Shown: positions 6,655-9,305 of the stretch, piece by piece
Layout: every line of letters starts with the position of its first letter
Position numbering within the stretch: the first letter of the stretch is position 1
Assembly (NCBI GenBank): GCA_016789245.1
Contig: JAEURM010000061.1
Coordinates: forward strand, 1-9,305
Source: Anaerolineales bacterium
Lineage (GTDB): Bacteria; Chloroflexota; Anaerolineae; Anaerolineales; UBA6663
DNA length: 9,305 nucleotides
Direction of reading: 5' to 3'
Position numbers and translations under genes: made by a program
The notes under the pieces: generated by a model
Told to the model about the DNA's origin: nothing
Seen by the model: only the letters and a program-made list of their open reading frames with translations
Database searches by the model: none

Positions 6655-7020
6655 ATGCGAAAGCGAAACTGGTTTGCCTTAGGCAGTAGTGTGGCCGTTC
6701 TGGGTTTGTGCGGCTTGCTGTTTGCGCCGTTGCCGTACTTGCTAGCCAAAGGCCAAAACGTGGAAACCGCGTTCACGGCCAGCTTTCCAGATGTGTGCAA
6801 TGAGTGGCGCGATAAGTTGGTGGTAGAGGCCAACGTGGCCAGTTGGTTCACCGTGTGGGAAGTGAGTTGCCGCCACGGCTTTACCGCCGACCAAACGCGG
6901 CTCATGTCTGTAAACGCGCCGTTGTGTTGGGCCAATCCGCCTATTAAGTGGCCCACCAGCGTAGCGGCGTTGAGAAAGTTCAAATTTAGTAACGGGCAAC
7001 CGATGACGAGTTGCCCATGA
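6655..7020 (+). CDS. Small exported or membrane-anchored Cys-containing protein
   Basis: A 121-aa protein of no recognised family. It starts MRKRNWF with a positively charged N-terminus, then a hydrophobic stretch (residues 7-31) that looks like a signal peptide or anchor. The approximately 88-residue remainder is Trp-rich and has exactly four cysteines (48, 72, 91, 120), suggesting two disulfides outside the membrane. The gene is 15 bases after the SUMF1-domain gene and 42 before the radical SAM gene, so it is likely co-transcribed. The ribosome binding site is weak. Codon use resembles the neighbours. Being a coherent signal-peptide ORF in a tight operon argues that it is real. Confidence 0.65.
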   Translation: MRKRNWFALGSSVAVLGLCGLLFAPLPYLLAKGQNVETAFTASFPDVCNEWRDKLVVEANVASWFTVWEVSCRHGFTADQTRLMSVNAPLCWANPPIKWPTSVAALRKFKFSNGQPMTSCP

Positions 7021-7048
7021 TTTCACGTATTACGTTTCACGCTTCACG
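7021..7048. repeat. Four tandem heptamers in the spacer before the radical SAM gene
   Basis: TTTCACG, TATTACG, TTTCACG and CTTCACG are directly consecutive, starting on the base after the TGA of the preceding gene. This is a short-tandem-repeat spacer of the (NTTCACG)n type. It ends just before the AGGT ribosome binding site of the next gene (7051-7054). Confidence 0.75.
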
Positions 7049-7062
7049 ATAGGTAAGCCGCT

Positions 7063-8562
7063 ATGACAAACCGCACTATCTTTCTCATCAACTTCCGCAA
7101 TCACCGCGATATGTACCCGCCGTTTGGCATCATGTACGTGGCGGATGCGCTGGAGCAAGCCGGCTTCCCCACGCAGATTTTTCACGATACGGCCGAATTC
7201 TTAGATGAATTTGTACGCCGCGTAGCGGAGGAGCGGCCACTGTTTGTAGGCTTCAGCACCATCACCGGGCCACAGCTCCGGCCCACTATTGAAGCTTCCA
7301 AACGCGTAAAAGCTTTAGGCATCCCCGTAGTGTGGGGCGGCGTGCACGCCACCATCATGCCGCTGGAAGTGCTGAAAGAAGACTATGTGGATTTTGTGGT
7401 GGTGAATGAGGGTGAAGAAACGGCGCAGGAGTTGGCGCGGATTTTAGCCGGTGAGCAACTGCCGCTGTGGCAAAGCGTGCACGGCTTGGCGTACAAAGAT
7501 GCCAACGGCTTGCCCATGTTTCACCAAGAGCGGCCTTTTATTCAAGAGCTAGATACCTACCGCCCGCGCTGGGAAAAAATTGATGTGGAGAAATATCTCA
7601 TCCCCAGCGGCCCATATAAACGCGCCATCCCCGTTTACATCTCGCGTGGCTGTCCGTTTCGGTGCGGCTTTTGCTACAACGAAGTGGTGATGAAGCGCAC
7701 CTGGCGGCAACATTCAGATGAATTTATTCTAAATCAGCTTCACTGGCTCAAAGAGCATCATCGGATTGATGCGGTGGATTACGCCGATGATTATTTGTTT
7801 GGCCGCATCAAGCCCATGCAACGCTTGGTGGAAAAAGTGAACATGCCGTGGAGCGGCCAAGTGCGCGTGCAATTGCTCTCGCCGGAATTTGTGGCATGGA
7901 TGCATCAGACCGGCTGTCAGTGGGTCAACATCGGCGCAGAATCTGGCTCACAAGCCGTGTTGGATAATATCCACAAAGACCAAAAAGCGTGGCAAATTGA
8001 GTGGGGCATGAAAAATTTGGTAGCTGGCGCACCTAACGTGGAAGCCAATTTATCTTTTATTGTGGGTTTGCCCGGCGAGCAAGGCCAAGATACCAAAATT
8101 ACTTTGGATGTAATTGAGCGGCTGTGTGCTTTATCCGAAAAGATTCGCTGTTCCGTGTGCGTGTACATGCCATATCCGGGCACGCCGCTGTGGCCGCAGG
8201 CGCTGGCGCAAGGTTACCAGCCGCCGGAGCACCAAGAAGGTTGGTGCGATTTTGATTTGAACCGTGGCAACACGCCGTGGATGAATGACGCTGAAGCGCA
8301 AGTGATGTGTGAAATCAACGATATTTTGTTTGTGGGCCGCTCACAAGGCCACTGGTTGCTAAGGCCATATTACAACTTGCTCCGTTGGCGCTGGCGCAAT
8401 CAATATTTCAAAAATTATTGGGAAGGCACGCTCAAGAAATCTATCGCCAATTCACCCTTGCGCGGTGCGCTCGGCTGGCTTACCCAGCGCATGGTCAAGT
8501 TCAACCGCGTCACGCACAAAGGGCCGGAGGTGGAGGCGACGGGTTTGGCGAGTGGAGATTAA
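7063..8562 (+). CDS. B12-binding-domain radical SAM protein
   Basis: A 499-aa class B radical SAM enzyme. Residues 1 to about 165 form a cobalamin-binding Rossmann-like domain (FRNHRDMYPPFGIMYVADALEQAG, FVGFSTITG, VVWGGVHATIMPLE, DFVVVNEGEET), without the DxHxxG motif, as is common in this class. The radical SAM barrel (about 186-400) carries the [4Fe-4S] cysteines in RGCPFRCGFCYN (C197, C201, C204), followed by DAVDYADDYLF, NIGAESGSQAVLDNI, LSFIVGLPGEQGQDT and YMPYPGTPLW. An approximately 90-residue basic, aromatic C-terminal region follows. Members methylate unactivated carbons or rearrange rings in lipid, bacteriochlorin or natural-product pathways; the substrate is not predictable. AGGT lies eight bases upstream of ATG 7063. 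The TAA stop forms the outer edge of the terminator stem. Confidence 0.92.
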   Translation: MTNRTIFLINFRNHRDMYPPFGIMYVADALEQAGFPTQIFHDTAEFLDEFVRRVAEERPLFVGFSTITGPQLRPTIEASKRVKALGIPVVWGGVHATIMPLEVLKEDYVDFVVVNEGEETAQELARILAGEQLPLWQSVHGLAYKDANGLPMFHQERPFIQELDTYRPRWEKIDVEKYLIPSGPYKRAIPVYISRGCPFRCGFCYNEVVMKRTWRQHSDEFILNQLHWLKEHHRIDAVDYADDYLFGRIKPMQRLVEKVNMPWSGQVRVQLLSPEFVAWMHQTGCQWVNIGAESGSQAVLDNIHKDQKAWQIEWGMKNLVAGAPNVEANLSFIVGLPGEQGQDTKITLDVIERLCALSEKIRCSVCVYMPYPGTPLWPQALAQGYQPPEHQEGWCDFDLNRGNTPWMNDAEAQVMCEINDILFVGRSQGHWLLRPYYNLLRWRWRNQYFKNYWEGTLKKSIANSPLRGALGWLTQRMVKFNRVTHKGPEVEATGLASGD

Positions 8563-8606
8563 TTCTCCAATTCTCTACTTCTCACATTCAGAGAATTGGA
8601 GAATTA
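8560..8606. terminator. Bidirectional terminator built of octamer repeats between convergent genes
   Basis: AATTCTCCAATTCTCT (8561-8576) pairs perfectly with AGAGAATTGGAGAATT (8590-8605), 17 bp including the outer T-A pair, around a 13-base loop. The stop codon of the radical SAM gene (TAA 8560-8562) and that of the minus-strand kinase (8604-8606) are symmetrically placed at the two feet of the stem. The arms consist of octamers: TAATTCTC, CAATTCTC, TACTTCTC on the left, and AGAATTGG, AGAATTAG, AGAATTGC on the right (to 8615). There is little G+C in the stem and no long T-tract, so terminator strength is uncertain. Confidence 0.65.
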
Positions 8607-9305
8607 GAGAATTGCGCGTGCCAAAAGTTCTGGCAACTCTTCTATTTTTGGCCCCAAGCGCAAACGGTACGCAGGCACGGATTTGGCAAACTCGGTGAGC
8701 AGGGCTAAGTGCGCGGGCATCAGGGCTTTATCCCACTGCTCAATGGCGTGCGGCAGAAGTTGTTTCAGCGCATCGGGCGGGCGGAGCGGTTCAACCGCAT
8801 GTTCCGCTCGCGCTTCAATCTGCGGAAAGAAGATGGCGGCGGCGGGCGCGCTCGCCTGCCACACATTGGGCCACAGGCTTTCGGCGGCGGCAGTGATTTT
8901 GGCGCGGCCTTCACCCGCCAGGGCGCGGTGAGCTAAATGCGCGGTGGCTGGAAAACGCGTATAAGTCTCAGGATACGCCGCCAGCAGGCCGGGATAACTC
9001 AGTACATCATTCGGTGCGCGCAAGATGGGCGAATCATTGGAAAGTAGTTGCCAACTGGCGTTCAGCAACGCCAAGCCGGTGGTGGTTTTGCCGGAGCCAA
9101 TGGAGCCCACCAGTAAGATGGCTTTGGAATTGGGATTTGTAAATTGGTTATTGGTGATTGGGGCGCTGGCCGCGAAGGCGTGAATTAGAAATAAACCACG
9201 GCGGCGCAGGTGCGGCGAGAGGGCGATGGCCAGCAAATCTTCTAGCACGCCGTAAGTTTCTAGCGCGGCGGGTGTGAGTGTGCCAACCGTGGAGCCACGC
9301 GCCAA
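8604..9305 (-). CDS. HprK-related P-loop kinase, N-terminus beyond the window
   Basis: The C-terminal 233 codons of a minus-strand gene whose start lies past base 9305; the first in-window codon is a TTG, not a convincing start. LTPAALETYGVLEDLLAIALSPHLRRRGLFLIHAF precedes the Walker A loop ILLVGSIGSGKTTT (plus-strand about 9076-9117). WQLLSNDSPIL follows, where HPr-kinase relatives carry an acidic S-D-D-type motif. This order (RRGLFLxHA, P-loop, WxLLSxD) is typical of HprK-related kinases that lie beside PqqD-like, lasso-peptide or polysaccharide genes and phosphorylate small substrates. It lacks the full HPr-binding C-terminus of genuine HprK. Heptamer repeats (9127-9161) encode a low-complexity insert TNNQFTNPNS just before the P-loop. 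It converges on the radical SAM gene with overlapping terminator arms. Confidence 0.75.
   Translation of the reverse strand: MARGSTVGTLTPAALETYGVLEDLLAIALSPHLRRRGLFLIHAFAASAPITNNQFTNPNSKAILLVGSIGSGKTTTGLALLNASWQLLSNDSPILRAPNDVLSYPGLLAAYPETYTRFPATAHLAHRALAGEGRAKITAAAESLWPNVWQASAPAAAIFFPQIEARAEHAVEPLRPPDALKQLLPHAIEQWDKALMPAHLALLTEFAKSVPAYRLRLGPKIEELPELLARAIL
9127..9161. repeat. Five tandem heptamers inside the kinase gene
   Basis: On the coding (minus) strand CCAATCA, CCAATAA, CCAATTT, ACAAATC and CCAATTC run consecutively. They encode an Asn/Thr-rich insert immediately before the Walker A strand. The family normally has only a few residues there, so the repeat has probably expanded into, or been inserted in, a tolerant loop. 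Confidence 0.75.

Noticed and set aside
7021..7048. CRISPR-like or iteron array
   Set aside because: The units are 7 bp, contiguous and only four. There are no spacers and no replication gene nearby, so it is a simple short tandem repeat.

Overview
The window looks like bacterial chromosome of moderately high G+C, probably a Chloroflexota (Anaerolineae-like) genome. That placement is an inference. It rests on protein flavour (a WecA-like transferase with a GSAGA variant motif, DUF5693, a B12-radical SAM protein, an HprK-related kinase) and on abundant short tandem heptamer/octamer repeats. No sequence search could be run.

Layout, left to right. (1) 1-53: the last codons of upp (uracil phosphoribosyltransferase). 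(2) 111-1151: a polyprenyl-phosphate sugar-1-phosphate transferase of the WecA/MraY superfamily in which the usual third catalytic Asp is Ser. (3) 1191-1227: a strong hairpin. (4) 1275-2453: an NTP_transf_5-type nucleotidyltransferase. (5) 2454-2951: a gene-poor stretch with a good sigma70-like promoter, an approximately 270-bp element bounded by imperfect inverted repeats, and inside it a 21-codon ORF with a strong Shine-Dalgarno whose product looks like a lasso-type RiPP leader (YxxPxL...T). Four back-to-back palindromes follow. (6) 2952-8562: a tight co-directional block of five genes: a DUF5693 membrane protein, a YdhF-like aldo/keto reductase (ATGA overlap), a SUMF1/FGE-sulfatase-domain protein (TAATG overlap), a small exported Cys-rich protein, and a B12-binding radical SAM protein. 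(7) 8560-8615: an octamer-repeat inverted terminator shared with a convergent gene. (8) 8604-9305, minus strand: the C-terminal part of an HprK-related P-loop kinase that runs off the right edge.

How the genes may work together. The WecA-like enzyme and DUF5693 point to cell-envelope polysaccharide chemistry. The nucleotidyltransferase, the leader-like mini-ORF and the HprK-related kinase are the set of parts seen in lasso-peptide clusters whose product is phosphorylated and then further modified. No lasso cyclase, RRE (PqqD-like) protein or protease is visible here. If they exist they should lie beyond the right edge, upstream of the minus-strand kinase. The leader-like ORF stops before any obvious core, so it may be a frameshifted, decayed or leader-only copy carried by a small inverted-repeat element.

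A second theme is short tandem repeats of 7 or 8 bp. They occur in one intergenic spacer, in the convergent terminator and inside two reading frames, where they insert low-complexity residues.
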